Positions 45,366 through 57,742 of a DNA stretch of 64,000 nucleotides are shown in pieces. Made by a program: the position numbers and the translations under genes. Positions within the stretch are counted from its first letter, which is position 1. Every line of letters begins with the position of its first letter. Source of the DNA: Corbicula japonica (Eukaryota > Mollusca > Bivalvia > Venerida > Cyrenidae); NCBI GenBank assembly GCA_038501625.1, contig JAZAYU010000114.1, positions 186,001 through 250,000 on the forward strand, given 5' to 3'. The notes beneath the pieces were generated by a model. The model worked only from the letters and a program-made list of their open reading frames with translations. It was not told the DNA's origin and did no database searches.

Positions 45366-47929
45366 CCTTTTAAAAAAAATTACGGTCAATAACCGTATTA
45401 TTACGGGACTGGGCCCGGCAACCAGCTGCCAGGACTTATACCGTACAATTTTACCGGAATTTTTATACAGTGTACTTGCCGTGGATATTTCCGCATTTTC
45501 TCAATGTTGTTCTTTTTTCCATTTCATTTTAAGTTATCAGATGCTGAAAATATAAATGTTCCCTAATGTTCTTTTAGTGATTAGAGATGTAACACTTTCT
45601 AATTATTACCCTATTTCAATCATTAATGATTCTCCTTACTGTTTTACGGGTTTTACGGGATTGCATGTATCACAATTACGATATTTTATATTAATGGCAA
45701 GCAATTTCCCAAGTTGCATCGTAAATATCGAGCAAATTCAAACATGCATAGAAAACAATTTCCTTACAAAATGTGTTGAGGATGGTGATTTTCTGGAATG
45801 AAAGAAATGAGTTTCATAGATAATTTGGTAAGGTTCCCAAAGACGTATACAAGCATATGACAATTATATGCACATAAGGTCTTTTATATTATTGGTAAAT
45901 AAAACATGGCGATAATTACTTGATGAAAGCCCATATAGTATGTTATTACAGAAGTAATGCGTTAACAAATATATGAGGGTTTATCATTAAGATCCCAGTC
46001 CATAGAGTGTTGGAATAAATTTGGAACAAACGCCTGCGACGATGGACCAGCTTGTCATATACAAATGTACATGTATATCATCTTCTCTTCATACAGCGCT
46101 CCTCATACAGAGCCTCAATTGTACAAAGTGCCATGTGAACTTTTCATTAACTTTTCATTAAATTTAATGCACATTGTGCTTATTATTACACTGCAAAGAA
46201 ATTTCCTTGATTTTGATTGGTTGATACGCCGTAAATGTACGTCCATATTTACGCCGAGCCGTAGATAAGTTGCGTGTTTTTCCCTCATTTGGTGCCCCTT
46301 TAAAACATAAACAAAATGGCGGCGTAATGTGTGTCACTACGTTTCAAATTCTGTTGATTAAGTATATAAACGAATTACTTTTGTGAAAAAAATGGTATGA
46401 AAAGCATTATGTTTTCGAACTTTTCCTTAACCCATCGTAAGATATCCATAAAAAGAGTTCTAACGGTAAATATTGCAAACTGTCAATCAGCCCAATACAC
46501 ATGACAGGCGACCTGTCAAAAGTGTATCCAGTATTAGCATAGCACGCGGAGCAAATCTTTGAGGCTACCAACGGGGTGTTATACATTAAATAAAAAAAAT
46601 ATTTCACAAAAAGTTAGTTTTTTGGGAAATATATGTCAATTAACGAGAAATTGAACAGTGAATATTTTAAAGAAAAATATTCATAATAAAAATTAAAAAA
46701 AAAACAGACACCACCAATAACTGTCGTACACAAAATTAATTACAAACAATATGCGGTATAGTCCTATGTCAGAAAATCGTCGTCTTTAAGTTTTTTTTAT
46801 CGATGGAGAAATTTCTTCGGCTCGGGTAATACGGCACCTAGACAGGCAATGTATCCTCACACACCCTGTCAAGAAACCAAATAACTATATAATATTCATG
46901 ACTATTCGGATGATGAAGTCTAGCTGCATGATCTTGTAAAATAAGATATGATTTTAACTCTTTTTATCTTTAATACCAGTCTACTGCATGGCAAACAATT
47001 GATGCACTGGGTCTTTTCGGAAAGCCATTTCTATACGTACGCAGTGTTGGAATAGTGCTATCCTCGGCGTACGTTCTTGTTTTTAGGTTTTCTTACGTAC
47101 CATGCTGCGTATCAAATAAAGCACTGGGTTTTTTAACGATGAGGTTCACATGTTCAAGTGGAAACAACGAAGAAACCACGTACTTACAACAAGGAGTTAA
47201 AAAATAAAAAGAGGAGCCCGGAATATCCACACGCCCATGTAACCATGCCTGAGTTACCGTTTCTTAAAAGTCGAACAGATATATAATTTATAAAAGAAAC
47301 TTAGCTAAAATATCAAGTAAATAATGTTATAAAGGAATAAACTATTTGGTCATATTATAATTCAAAAGTTATTTAAAGCCCCATATTAACTATTATTTTT
47401 CCTGACTGCCTTTGAATGTGATTTGTTCGCTGCTTATTAAAGGCTTAATACTTTCCCCGGAAATACATCTGACAAGCCAATTGATAATTATGTGTGTATG
47501 AAAGACGCTGATTTGCCGAGACATGGTCATTTGTCCATGGAATGAGAATCTGCCAGCAGACATCTACATCCTCCAGTCATCTTAACAATATATTCCTGTA
47601 ATAGTAGGAATATCTAACAACAAGAAACGAGATGTAATTTATTTCTTGACAACACTAACGACACTTTCAGAAGTTCATTATTAAATTGAAGTCCCTATAA
47701 CTATGCAATTACCGCACAAACAGAATTATATCGCATGGAATATAAATTACAAATAACTTCCGTCTTTCTTCAAAATTACCATGAATTATTTCCCAAACCA
47801 CATAAAACACAATATGCGTCTGACTTGATTGAAAGCCAATCCCTAGTCTTAGTCCTTTGACAACCTGGGCGTAAGCTACATTTATAATTATGTCTGATAA
47901 GGATTATAGGTACATGTACAGTCAAACAA
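45366..47929. other. Non-coding, small hairpin, nothing else recognised
   Basis: A small inverted repeat TACGGTCAATAACCGTA lies near 45383. An aaaatggcggcg word near 46313 is YY1-like, but without a LINE or gene after it. The frame at 45556-45801 has no recognised domain. Confidence 0.4.
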
Positions 47930-47959
47930 ATGGGGATAAAACGTTCAACTTTCAACTTT

Positions 47960-48235
47960 TATTTACAAAATTTTGGATTTGATCATATGGTGACATTGTT
48001 ACGCTCCGGACAAGTAATGCTCTATAAAAATCAACGGGGTTTAATTCAAAACGGAACAAGGTGGAATTACGGTTATTGTGCACTGCACTTCGAGTCATTG
48101 CCAGAAACATGCATACCAAGTTTGGAGTCATTTGGATCTACGGTGACAAAGTTAGGCTCCGTCAAGGAAATCCGGCAGACGCCGCGGACGCCGCCGCCGA
48201 CCAAAGTAATCCTTATATGTCGCCTATATTTTTCG
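47960..48235 (+). repeat. Dispersed repeat of the 'gacgccgccg' type, single unit
   Basis: The sequence resembles one unit of the left-edge repeat family (cattgccagaaacatgcata, ccaagtttggagtcatttgg), ending in a G+C-rich gccgcggacgccgccgccg tail and aaagtaatcc. Such endings close many bivalve tandem-dispersed repeats. The open frames across it follow from the G+C-rich tail and are not genes. Confidence 0.45.
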
Positions 48236-48598
48236 GTTTATTTTGAAAGTAATACAATTAAATATCTCGTGATACTCTGTTAAAGAACCATCAAACTATA
48301 CATGTATTATATAGGCAATTTATTTTTCAAAATTTATAGTTAATTTTGTAAAGGGAACATAACAATATCGAATTCATTCGCATTTTCTCAACTGAAAAGG
48401 TCTTACCGAGAATATCAGAGTTTTTGGATTTCATAATGTTCATGTATTTGGCTCGGGAATATATGAGCTGCTATATATGGGGTTAAAAAAAGATTTGTTA
48501 ATTAAAACTTACAAATTCAGCTTAATTTGAGCTACTTACCGTTTGTCGAGGCAGTAGCTAGTTTATCTGAAAGATATGATTAAACTAATTTGGCGCGA

Positions 48599-49831
48599 TT
48601 AAGGTTTGCTTTGCCATAGACAAATATATATATAAATCTCTCACGATATTTATGTACTAGGTCAATAGTACTTCTAAAATTGCTTTTGTTTTCATATTTC
48701 GGCCCGTTTATAGATGGGTGGTTTCAATATCCCAGCCAATATAGATTCGTATATTGTTCAATCACCCCAAGAATATACTCCCTGCTTTTGAAATTTTGCC
48801 TTTGGCGTTGTCTGTGATATGCAGGATTTATATTCTAAGATCCCCTGTCAAAATTCTATTTTGTTTAGTTCCGCCCATTGTTTTCTCGTTTAGGGCAAAC
48901 TCTTTCTTTTATCTGGGGAACATACGCCGCTGAACATGGAATGGTATTAATCTGAAAATACCGCATTGAAGGTTGCATGTTAACCGTCATATGCATACCA
49001 TCGTTTGGGATGGATCGAAATTGTATTGTTTATTGGTGTAAATATTGAGTTGCGCTAAACCTGGGGCTAGGCGGCGTGGACAGTAATATGCATTTTCATT
49101 ACTGCCCATGAACAGGCTCAATCAAACCGAGCATGCAATATTTTCATATTTGTCGTGTTCGGTGGCTTTCAAAGTTCCCTTTTCATCTATCTCAAGCGGA
49201 ACAATGCACTTCCATCAAACTTTGCACAAATAAATGCGAAAAGTGTATGATTATTTTGCATACATTAAGAAAAGTAAGAACAGTAGAGAAAAATAGTTAG
49301 ACCTAAAAATCCCTAAAATTCTATTTGCAATTGATCACAAAAAGAAAGCAACACAAAACATCAATTCAAATGTCAACATGTGTGAAATGATACAGACATC
49401 AATATCTATGGTCCTTGAAAAGAACTTTCAATTGTGAAGAGAGAAATCAACATTTTTATTTTTATGTCATCCATTTTCGCGACCAGGAAATTGAAGGTCA
49501 AACACACTTGTACAAATAACTCGCATTGTTCACACTTTTAGACCAAAGGACTTTAGGTATCGTTGTCAGTAACTCATTTCTCATCGATTCATTTAAATTG
49601 ATGTACAGTGTTGCTTCGTTTTTGTGAAAAATTGCAAATAGAATTTTAGTTTTTTTTATCTAACTATTTTTCTTTACAGTTCTAACTTTTCTTAGAGTAT
49701 GTAAATTAAACATATATTAATAACATCGGTTTGTGCAAAGATTGATGGAACTGCGTTGTGCCGTTCGAGAGTTTTTTATATTTTTCTTTTTTGTCTATGG
49801 CAAATCAATGACGAAAGGCGCAGTGCCTTAA
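48599..49831. mobile_element. R5 foldback element interrupted by R1
   Basis: The left terminus TTAAGGTTTGCTTTGCCATAG starts at 48599 (first 20 bases shown in effect), and the right terminus gcgcagtgccttaa ends at 49831. The left arm resumes after the R1 insertion with caatgcacttccatcaaact and ttgcacaaataaatgcg, complementary to the right arm gcaaagattgatggaactgc. The central part, ~49370-49615, is longer than in the 22.7-kb copy and shares nothing visible with it. No transposase. Confidence 0.8.
48644..49189 (+). mobile_element. R1 element, long copy nested in R5
   Basis: It is flanked by TCTCA at 48639-48643 and 49190-49194, a 5-bp target-site duplication inside the R5 left arm (expected uninterrupted reading atctct.gaacgg). 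Length is 546 bp. It is collinear with 44030-44583. It shows that R1 transposed after R5, and gives its likely exact ends: cgatatttatgtactagg on the left and cttttcatcta on the right. Confidence 0.8.
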
Positions 49832-50079
49832 ACAATATGGTATGGATTGATGAAGAAGATAAGTGTTCAGTTTGACAAAGCTATTTTGTATTAAAGGAAT
49901 CAAATGACAATTATTCTAATCGGCATTCTAATTAAACGAAAGTTATATAATCATATAGTAATTGGCATTTATTTTGAAGTCATTTAAAAAAGAGAGCTTG
50001 CGTCGCTGGAAAAATACGAACACTGGCTTTATTCTGTAATGAATTTTCGTTTTATTTGAGTAAACGAGTAAACTGTGAA
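49832..50079. other. Non-coding, nothing recognised
   Basis: AT-rich flank with no supported feature. Confidence 0.4.
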
Positions 50080-50220
50080 AAATGCATATCAGGAATAGTT
50101 ACATTCAGAAAACAGAGCCTCCTTCACACAGCCAATGGATAAACACCAAAAAATAACGATAATGAAAAATTGAGAGGTTAGCGTCTTGAGAGAGTAAGTG
50201 GCAAAACATTTTGCATTAAA
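50080..50220 (+). repeat. R2 family copy
   Basis: Contains atgcatatcaggaatagtta, aacagagcctccttcacaca and gaggttagcgtcttgagaga in R2 order, followed by gtggcaaaacattttgc as in the 30.6-kb copy. Confidence 0.7.
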
Positions 50221-51117
50221 TCTAGCTATTTATCACTAGACATTAGGCTGACAAACCATTACTTAAGTGTTCTTAAGTTTGCTGCCTAATTCATGGCATT
50301 ATTTTACTAGGTTTTTCTCTGTGGTTCATTCGAATCGAGTCCGTTTTAATGCACATTTTTTTCTCTTAATCAGGGGTCACTTAAACCTAAAAAATGGGAT
50401 GTCATGGCTTCTGTGGAGAAGATAGAATGGCAGGAATGGAAACGGAAACAGGCGGACAAATCCCGGAAGTGCGAATATATGTTTATTCACCGTTTTAGCG
50501 AGACAATCATATGGCCACATACTAGAAGTGCTTTAATTCGTCCTTACATTTTATAAGTATAGAGGTTTACTTGGTGACCCCTGTAGCTAAATGTTAAAAA
50601 GCACGGGTGTTTTGAAGAAGTGCTCGTAATTGCAACACATTTAACATTATGATTTTTGAAAGTAGGCAAAGACTAATTGAAACTTGTCACCGGTTTACCT
50701 ATTTGTCTGTTACGGCTATGTTTTGACGATATATTAAAAGTAATAAAATAAATGCGTTTTTGAAGCTTTTGAGGTCGGGAGAAGAAAAATGATGTCTGGA
50801 GATAAAGGACAATGATCTGATAATCGAAGAAACGTTATCGTCACATACAAAGATAAAAGAAAAGTTTCACATCTACGACAAACCAGTATGTATTTCATAA
50901 ATGATGTGAAAAATACAGAGCTAGTTTTATTTCTTCAACAAGTTAAAAAAATAACAATTATGATGACCAAAAAGCAAACTTTAACTTCAAATGATTTAAA
51001 AGTAGCGTTGCTACTTTTTTGGTCCTAAGCTTTAGAATATATTTTTATCAAATTGTTATAATTATTTTTTCTTTATTTTTTATTTCGGATTTTTTCTACT
51101 GCCACGTGATTTACTTA
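50221..51117. other. Non-coding, nothing recognised
   Basis: No gene supported. A faint match (cattcgaatcgagtccgttt) to ~28.57 kb suggests an old shared repeat. Confidence 0.35.
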
Positions 51118-51225
51118 AATGCAAACTGGAGGGGTTACCCCCTCGGAACGGACAGTGGCAAAGCATTATTGTGTCTGGGGGTTATACCAGGCTCTAGGTG
51201 TACACTTGCCCAAACAGTTTATCGA
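51118..51225 (+). repeat. R2 right-half copy with R3-like terminus
   Basis: ggggttaccccctcggaacg, acagtggcaaagcattattg and gggttataccaggctctagg match the right half of R2. It then reads gtacacttgcccaaacagtt, resembling the R3 terminus tacactcacccaaagttc. This is the second place where R2 runs into an R3-like end. Confidence 0.65.
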
Positions 51226-52364
51226 CCATGTATGAACAAACAAGTACAAGTTGTCCTATTGGACTGACTCATCACCACTAATCTAATCGACAATTTTGAA
51301 TGCAAAAGCACACAAACAAATAAAAAATAAGAAGATAATGTCATCGTCAAGCAAAAAGGTGGATTATTGCTCATTCCAAAATTACATTCTCATTAGATTC
51401 CGGTTGAACAAATTGTTAAATCTGATGACAGTCTGCAAACACCATATAAACGCTGAAAGCGGGTATCCCCTATAACTGTTTTTAGAAACAGTCAATCCAT
51501 GAAGCATGATTCATAACGCTCGCAAAATGATCTGAAGATAACAGTGGAAATCAATGATACGCCACACAAACACACCTATCTTTAGTAAAATATCCCATAC
51601 GCGGGTGTCAAATCTACCCTTTTATTAATAACACTGTGTATAACGGATAAAATATTCGATATAACGTTTGTATAATGTTTGCATACACTAAAACCCATTA
51701 GTGACGGTAAATGACTTTTTACGAAGTTTTCTTTTTTACAACAATAACGGTCAATGTCGTAGTTTATAGTCTCTAAGCAAAATGGAGAATTGCATTTCCT
51801 GTAAGTGTAGCGATTGTACATTATTACATGTGTGACTATAAATAGTAACACATTTTGGTGACAACCGGAAGCGTTATTCAAGGTCGCAGGGCATTAACTT
51901 ATCGATAAATGCGATTTTATTTTTAGATTTTTAATTGTTATCCGTGGTTTCGTCACATTTCATGGTCAAAATGTAAAGATAAATTGTACATACCCAAATA
52001 ATACCCCCGATATAAAGTCACTTTTCTCCATATTTTTCATAAAGTCTGGTGTTAATGAAGATCACAGCAGAGGAACAAGAATGAAACATTCTCGAACCAT
52101 AGCATTTACATACTCATAACACGATAATCACTTCTAGCATTCAAATTTTAGCGACTTCCTATCCTTTCCATAGAGTTTAAACAAAAAACATGGTACTGTA
52201 CTGTTAACAATCGTTAAATTACGTCACATATCACTCAAAGAACATATTAAACGGTTTAAATACGTAGTATTTAATTAATGAAATTGCTCAATCACGACAG
52301 TAATCGAAGAAAGAGTCATTTTTAATCTACACATGTAAAAAATAGGTAAACAAATGGGCAAGCA
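51226..52364. other. Non-coding, nothing recognised
   Basis: AT-rich with no supported gene, RNA or family. Confidence 0.4.
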
Positions 52365-52540
52365 ATGCCAAGATTGCCGAATCTTTTAATGTCCCTTGGA
52401 ATAAAGCCCTCGGGCCATTGTTCATACGGCAGTGTAGCGCCGCATAAACAATTTTTTGTTCGTTTATGCGGTGATTTTAACGCATTAACAGGGCAACCGC
52501 GTTTATGCGGCGTCGCTAAACTCATAAAGCAGAAATTTCT
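52365..52540 (-). repeat. Palindromic dispersed repeat, inverted copy 1
   Basis: Contains gccgcataaac, then gtttatgcggtgattttaac, then gcgtttatgcggc (52437-52515), so it is internally palindromic with three occurrences of the gtttatgcgg word or its complement. Reverse-complemented, it matches 53190-53360. Confidence 0.75.
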
Positions 52541-53189
52541 TATATGGGGCGTAACTATGCCTTTTTGCCTCTGAGTCATGAAGAGAATTAATCATTCATT
52601 AAAAAGCTTAAAAACAGAGCCGCAGTTTAATATTTGAAAAAAAAAACGATGGTGATGATATATATGATGATGTCCGTCTGTTTCGATTTTTTTCACCATG
52701 TGAGTCTCAAGAGTTGCTGTAAGAGGCTGTCACCGGCTTAAGATTTTTTTATTTTTTGTCCCAGTAACGACAGAGTCCTTGATTATGTCGACATTGAAAT
52801 ATTCTTTTTTATTCATAAACACGTATATTAATGACATGCTCGTTGGCCTAGTCAGTAAAATTAGTTTTGATGTTAATTTGTGGCACACATAGCCCTTTAA
52901 AAACCATTGACGATTTTTACTATCAACCTTGCTTATTCTTATTGCCCGAACCAAGATACAATTCATGGTCTTTCCTAGGGATTTCTTTCAAAGGCCCCGG
53001 TATTCCTCGGGATCGCGCCATGATTACATATCACATGTGCATTACTTAGGCCATTACAACGGACATAAAAACAAGTAAAGTTTGAAACGTCATTTTAAGT
53101 GTTTAAGCAGATAGGTCAATTTGTTTGGTTCACAATTAAATCGATCATACTAAATCTGTGTCAGAATGTACCTCCCTTAAATGTATGGA
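52541..53189. other. Spacer between the inverted copies
   Basis: No gene supported. Small frames at 52730-52966 and 52867-53049 show no recognisable features. Confidence 0.4.
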
Positions 53190-53360
53190 CGCAAAAACAT
53201 AATTGTTCATGCGGCAAAGTGTGCCTTTTTGCCACATAAAAAAAGTTTTTTCATGCGTTGAAAATCACCGCATTAACGATAAAAAATGTTTATGCGGCGA
53301 TGCTGTTATGTGGCTTTACATGGCAGGACCATTATCGACAAGTTGCACTGCTTGCCATTT
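53190..53360 (+). repeat. Palindromic dispersed repeat, copy 2
   Basis: atgcgttgaaaatcaccgca followed by ttaacgataaaaaatgttta and tgcggcgatgctg corresponds to the reverse complement of the 52.4-kb copy (atgcgttaaaatcaccgcat...). Both are followed by a ggc-rich segment and the word gcttgcc. Confidence 0.7.
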
Positions 53361-53569
53361 TTACCTAACATAATTTGGAAGGTTTTAACAATGTTAAAAC
53401 CATTATGCTTTAACATGCTGACAATATGAACAACTCCATTATTTAGTGATGCCCCCCTATTAGTGTCATTAAATTCCAACAGCTGGTTTCTGAGAAACAA
53501 TCGCAAAATAATGGCCCTGTATCACACTATATGTATTGTGAAAGAGTAATAACTATTGGAATGAAAGTG

Positions 53570-53662
53570 CCTCTAGCTGGGAGCGAACCCGCACCGTCAC
53601 GGCGACAGCGCCTAGCCCTGCAATTCCTGCGACGCAACCGACTGAGCTAGCCGGGACAACCC
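53570..53662 (-). repeat. tRNA-derived SINE head
   Basis: On the minus strand, CCCGGCTAGCTCAGTCGGTTG contains a canonical A box (TAGCTCAGTCGG at 53650-53639), and GCGGGTTCGCTCCCAGCTAG contains a canonical B box (GGTTCGCTCC at 53590-53581). The A-B spacing (~48 nt), and a 3' part that does not form a tRNA acceptor stem, argue for a SINE rather than a functional tRNA gene. Its body would extend to lower coordinates. Confidence 0.75.
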
Positions 53663-53759
53663 CAAAAAAGGTTGATCGGATAGCCCTGATCACCAAACTG
53701 TAAAATGGCGATGACGTGCGCATCTCCTCATGCATTTATAAGTGAACCTTCGATTGGAA

Positions 53760-54605
53760 ATACCTCGGACAAAAATGGTCCTATATCATGATATTTAAAA
53801 ATTAAATTGTATTAATATATGAAAAATTATTCAGCTGAAAAAAATGCTGATAACTCGCGCATCTCTTTCTGTTAGAAAAGCTTCCAATAAAGTGTCATTG
53901 ACATCCAGCTGGTGGTTGCTACTGTATAGTCAAGCTATGAATGATCATGTTTTATACTATATAGAAAGGACAATAACTCTCTGTAAAAATTGTTTTCAGA
54001 AATAACTGACAATGTACACATCTGCTAGTGTTTGTTAGGCTTCCCATTAAGCGTCATTTTTTAAAATTGAAAATTCGTCCAGACGGAAATGGTCCTAATT
54101 TAAAATAATATTAAAAGGAAATAAAAAGGACATAAAACAAATGGAACCAGAATATGCTTAAATTTGCACATCTGCACTTGTCAGTGAAGCTTCTCATAAA
54201 GTGTCATTGCATCTAGCAAGAGGTTGCAGAGAAATAGCTAGGACACGAATGGTCTGTATTATACTTATAAAAACATCCAACCAGAATGTGCTGATGCGGT
54301 TCTAAACTAGTGTTTGCTGAAAAAAAGCACGGACACAAATGTCGTATATCATATTATAGAAAAATTAAAAATGGCATTTTTTTCATGAAGCATCATCGAA
54401 ACTGAAAATATGCTGAAAAACGCTCATCTCATTTAGTAGGGAAGATTCCCACAAAGTTTAATTATATTCGATCCAGAGATTGGTGAGAAATAGCCCGGAA
54501 AAAAACGGCACGCACAGAGTATCAGACGGACGGAAAGACGAAAAGACGGACGCAAAGACGATTATATGTTCCTCCGAAAGTTTCGTGGAGCATAACAAAC
54601 CTATT
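53760..54605 (+). repeat. Degenerate tandem repeat, ~150-250-bp units
   Basis: Similar segments recur near 53870, 54020, 54170 and 54420, each with 'cgcatctc/cacatctg...', 'agcttc(t/c)cat/aataaagtgtcatt' and 'gaaatagc..ggacac'. The block ends with repeated gacggacg/aaagacg words and ccgaaagtttcgtggagcat. It is the same general class as the left-edge repeat, but a different family. Confidence 0.65.
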
Positions 54606-56799
54606 TTGATGCATGATACTTATCCTAGTGCCTGACAAAAGCACCATAACTTCACTGTAATGTACCTCCGCCATCGAAAGTAACGCCGGTGTTGGCATCG
54701 GAAAAAAAATCTTTCAGCCGATGGTCCTAATCAAAAGCAGTAAAAATAAATGCCGTGAACGATTTCCTTGGTAAAACTAAATAAGATCACTTCATCGAAA
54801 AATATAAGCCAGGTCAATGAAAAGCGATACAATCTCGACCAAACATTCTGCAGAGACACTTGGACCGGGTAAAGGGGATAATTACTTTCTCAATTACTCA
54901 TTATAAGGCGTTCTGGATTCTGTTAAACAACAAATGTAACAAAACATATGTGAGCAGCAATACCTAGAAAATCCGGAAAATATATTAGCATTATGGATGA
55001 AACAGACACTTACAAGTACACGAGTACTCAGATCTGTTGTTCCATCAATCTGCGTTAATTCGACGCAGAGATCAAGCAAAAAAATTAAGTAGCGTCATTA
55101 ATTCATTTGGAAAAAAATCACTTCATTTTAAATGACCATATCAATTCTCCTTTTCGTCGTTGTGTACGGCATAACACGGAGAAATCAATAAAGCACATCA
55201 TTAACATATTGCGGATGGAACAGGCATTTGAGGTACGACGAGGGAAAAGATGTTTCCTAGAAATTTATGTTGTTTCTTAAAATAATGTCATAAAGTTGAA
55301 CAGACGACATTTGTTATTTTTCATTTTGAAGTAAATTAACATTACTTGTGTAACAAGATACATATTTGTAATGTAAACGTAACAGAGAACTGTGAGTTCT
55401 TTCCAAAAATAGGAACAACTTAAATGTCTAAAAATATGAACGGATACACCTTTCCCATTACCTGAGTCCTATGATTCGTTGCCCATTATCACTCTTTGAC
55501 CAGAGATGACATTTTGTGTATTACATTTGAAGTTATGTCACAAACATGAAACTATTCAACGCTATTTTAGCATTTGCACTTACTATCTTTTTAAACTGTT
55601 TTCTATTGTTACTATGGTTTCAACAGTTCCATGCAACCAGAGTAATCCTTTGTTTGGTTTGGAAATATGATATTTGAAATCATTTTCTAAATTCTAATTG
55701 AAATTCAAGACCGTCGGTCGAAAACAGTCGAAATGGTTTGTCGATTTTAATTTTCACAAAGAAGTTTAATAATTATTTATACTCTGCGCCTAAACCCAAA
55801 ACCGGATATTATTAATTGGAGCCATTGTATAAACTAAGTTACTGTCTCTCTCAGAATCGACAGCTGAAGAAAAAATGTATGATATCATTTGTCATGTGCA
55901 CCACAGACACATCGTTATATCTTTATTATATCTTTATAAGGTGTGTTCTTCCAAACTTCTCACAAGTATAAACCTCATTAAGAATTTTGTGAGAAGTTGC
56001 AAAGATACACTCTGATACAGCAGATTTTATAACAGACATTCCATGGAAGTAAGAAGGATATCATACTGCTGGTTAATTCTCTGCAAACTGAAGGGTTATG
56101 TGGTGGGATTAGAAATGAAGATAATTATGTAGAATTCTCGTTAACAAGCTATTTTGGGAGAAATATCACACATTACACCCTAAATTCTTAAAAGAGTTGA
56201 CCGAGATGATAACACATATAATGATAAAGCAATTTACAAAGCTTGTCTTATTCTTTAAATATTAAAGCTTAAAATCACCATCCATTTGTTGCTCGGTCAC
56301 TACAACGGTTTTTAGGAAGATAATGAAACATTCAAACAAGTCAATGAACACAAAAAAACAAACAAATTATAAGGCAAAGATTGCCTTTTTTAATCAAAAC
56401 GCAGTCATGCTGCCTTTTTTCATCAGTGAGGCACATATTAAAAAGTTCGTGTATGATTTTATAAGGATTGTCTTTTACACGTTATTTGTATCGCTAATAG
56501 TGAATTTGTTTTTTTTGTCCATCACAAGAATTTGTAGCACAACCGATATATAGGCTGTATGGTCCCTTAGACTCTATAGTCCAGAACTGACAAATTAATC
56601 TATTCATTTCAACAACTTATTTACATATTTTTCACGCCTTATTATTCTAAGCCGCTGTGCATTTATGAATTTATTTGTTAAAAGTTAATCTAAGAATAAA
56701 TATTGCACAATAAAGCAGTTTGGTCAAATGACGTTGCTTATCATGCCTTGATAATTACTGCATGTATCCTGACTCGTTACGGAAACAACTTAGGATACC
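54606..56799. other. Non-coding, nothing recognised
   Basis: No gene supported. The 76-codon frame at 56323-56553 has a hydrophobic segment but no family resemblance. Confidence 0.4.
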
Positions 56800-57500
56800 T
56801 GTTTAAGCATTTAAGAAAAGTACAAAAGCACTTAAGTACTTATGCCTGTCTGCAGCGGTGATTTTACCTAACATACACATTTCTCCAATTATTTTGAAAT
56901 AAATGAGGGTGAATACTAAATGAGCCCATTTAAAACACTGTTGGCTTCTTGGTCGGATATAACATCCTGACCTAAACGAGTAGAATCTGCTCAGACTGCA
57001 TAGATGTGTCCGCTGATCTGGATATACACTGATCAGATGTGAGATAAAATGCTTAATCAAGGAGTAAAGGGTAAAAAGGAGCCAATACCGTAACTTTTAA
57101 TTAGGTTGATTTAATAGGGAAGTGCGATAACATTAACTGTGTCCATTTATGTTTGAGCGTGTTTTCTTGTTAGATGATATACAAATACTCATTTACGAAA
57201 TATAATGGAAGCTTCAGTGTGACGCCTCCTCGGTTGCACATTTTTTGCAGCTGTAATACGTAAACATTAGAAAATCAGTAACCCTTTACTTCATGGATAC
57301 GCCTAAGTCACAAGACCAACAAGAGTTGATCAAATCAGCCGCCACATCTGTTTCTCTGTCACGAATCAAAATGTATAGAACTGATCGAAAATATAGATCC
57401 GGACAAAGTTATGCTACTGTCATCTGATCCGGATTTACACCGATTGCACAAAAGGTAAAAATCATGACTCTTGAATAAAGAGTTAAGCAGCTAAATGAGA
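56800..57500 (-). repeat. Old dispersed repeat pieces ('gatctggatatacac' type)
   Basis: gactgcatagatgtgtccgc with gatctggatatacactgatc (56995-57037), and gatccggatttacaccgat (57427-57445) within a second piece around 57290-57500, resemble two units of a repeat common in bivalves. Heavily diverged; extents approximate. Confidence 0.3.
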
Positions 57501-57632
57501 AAGAAGTATTGGATTATTTAGCAAACTTAACAGATAAAAGCTGTGTATTTAACATCTGTATTACCGTGAATAATTTGCTTAATCAAATACAGCAGAACAG
57601 ATTTGCTAAACAAATAACTAAAAACGATGAAA

Positions 57633-57742
57633 AGGTGAAAAGGAAACTTTGAACACGACAAATATTTACATTTTGCAGGTTCTGCCTGACTGAGCTTTCT
57701 CATGAACAGCACTAGGAATGCATGTGTCCATGTCGCCTAGCG
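57633..57742 (-). repeat. R1 family, short diverged copy
   Basis: gaaaaggtgaaaaggaaact with a tttgaacacgacaaatattt segment and catgaacagcactaggaatg matches the R1 terminus, with an internal deletion of agccatcg. Confidence 0.65.

Noticed and set aside
45556..45801. 81-codon open frame as a small gene
   Set aside because: No recognisable motif, no splice or promoter context, and composition typical of random AT-rich sequence.
46300..46330. YY1-like aaaatggcggcg as the 5' end of another LINE or a promoter
   Set aside because: No LINE coding sequence, gene or repeat start follows within the next kilobase.
53570..53662. Functional tRNA gene
   Set aside because: A and B boxes are good, but no acceptor stem or proper anticodon arm can be formed, and the length is too great; a SINE head fits better.
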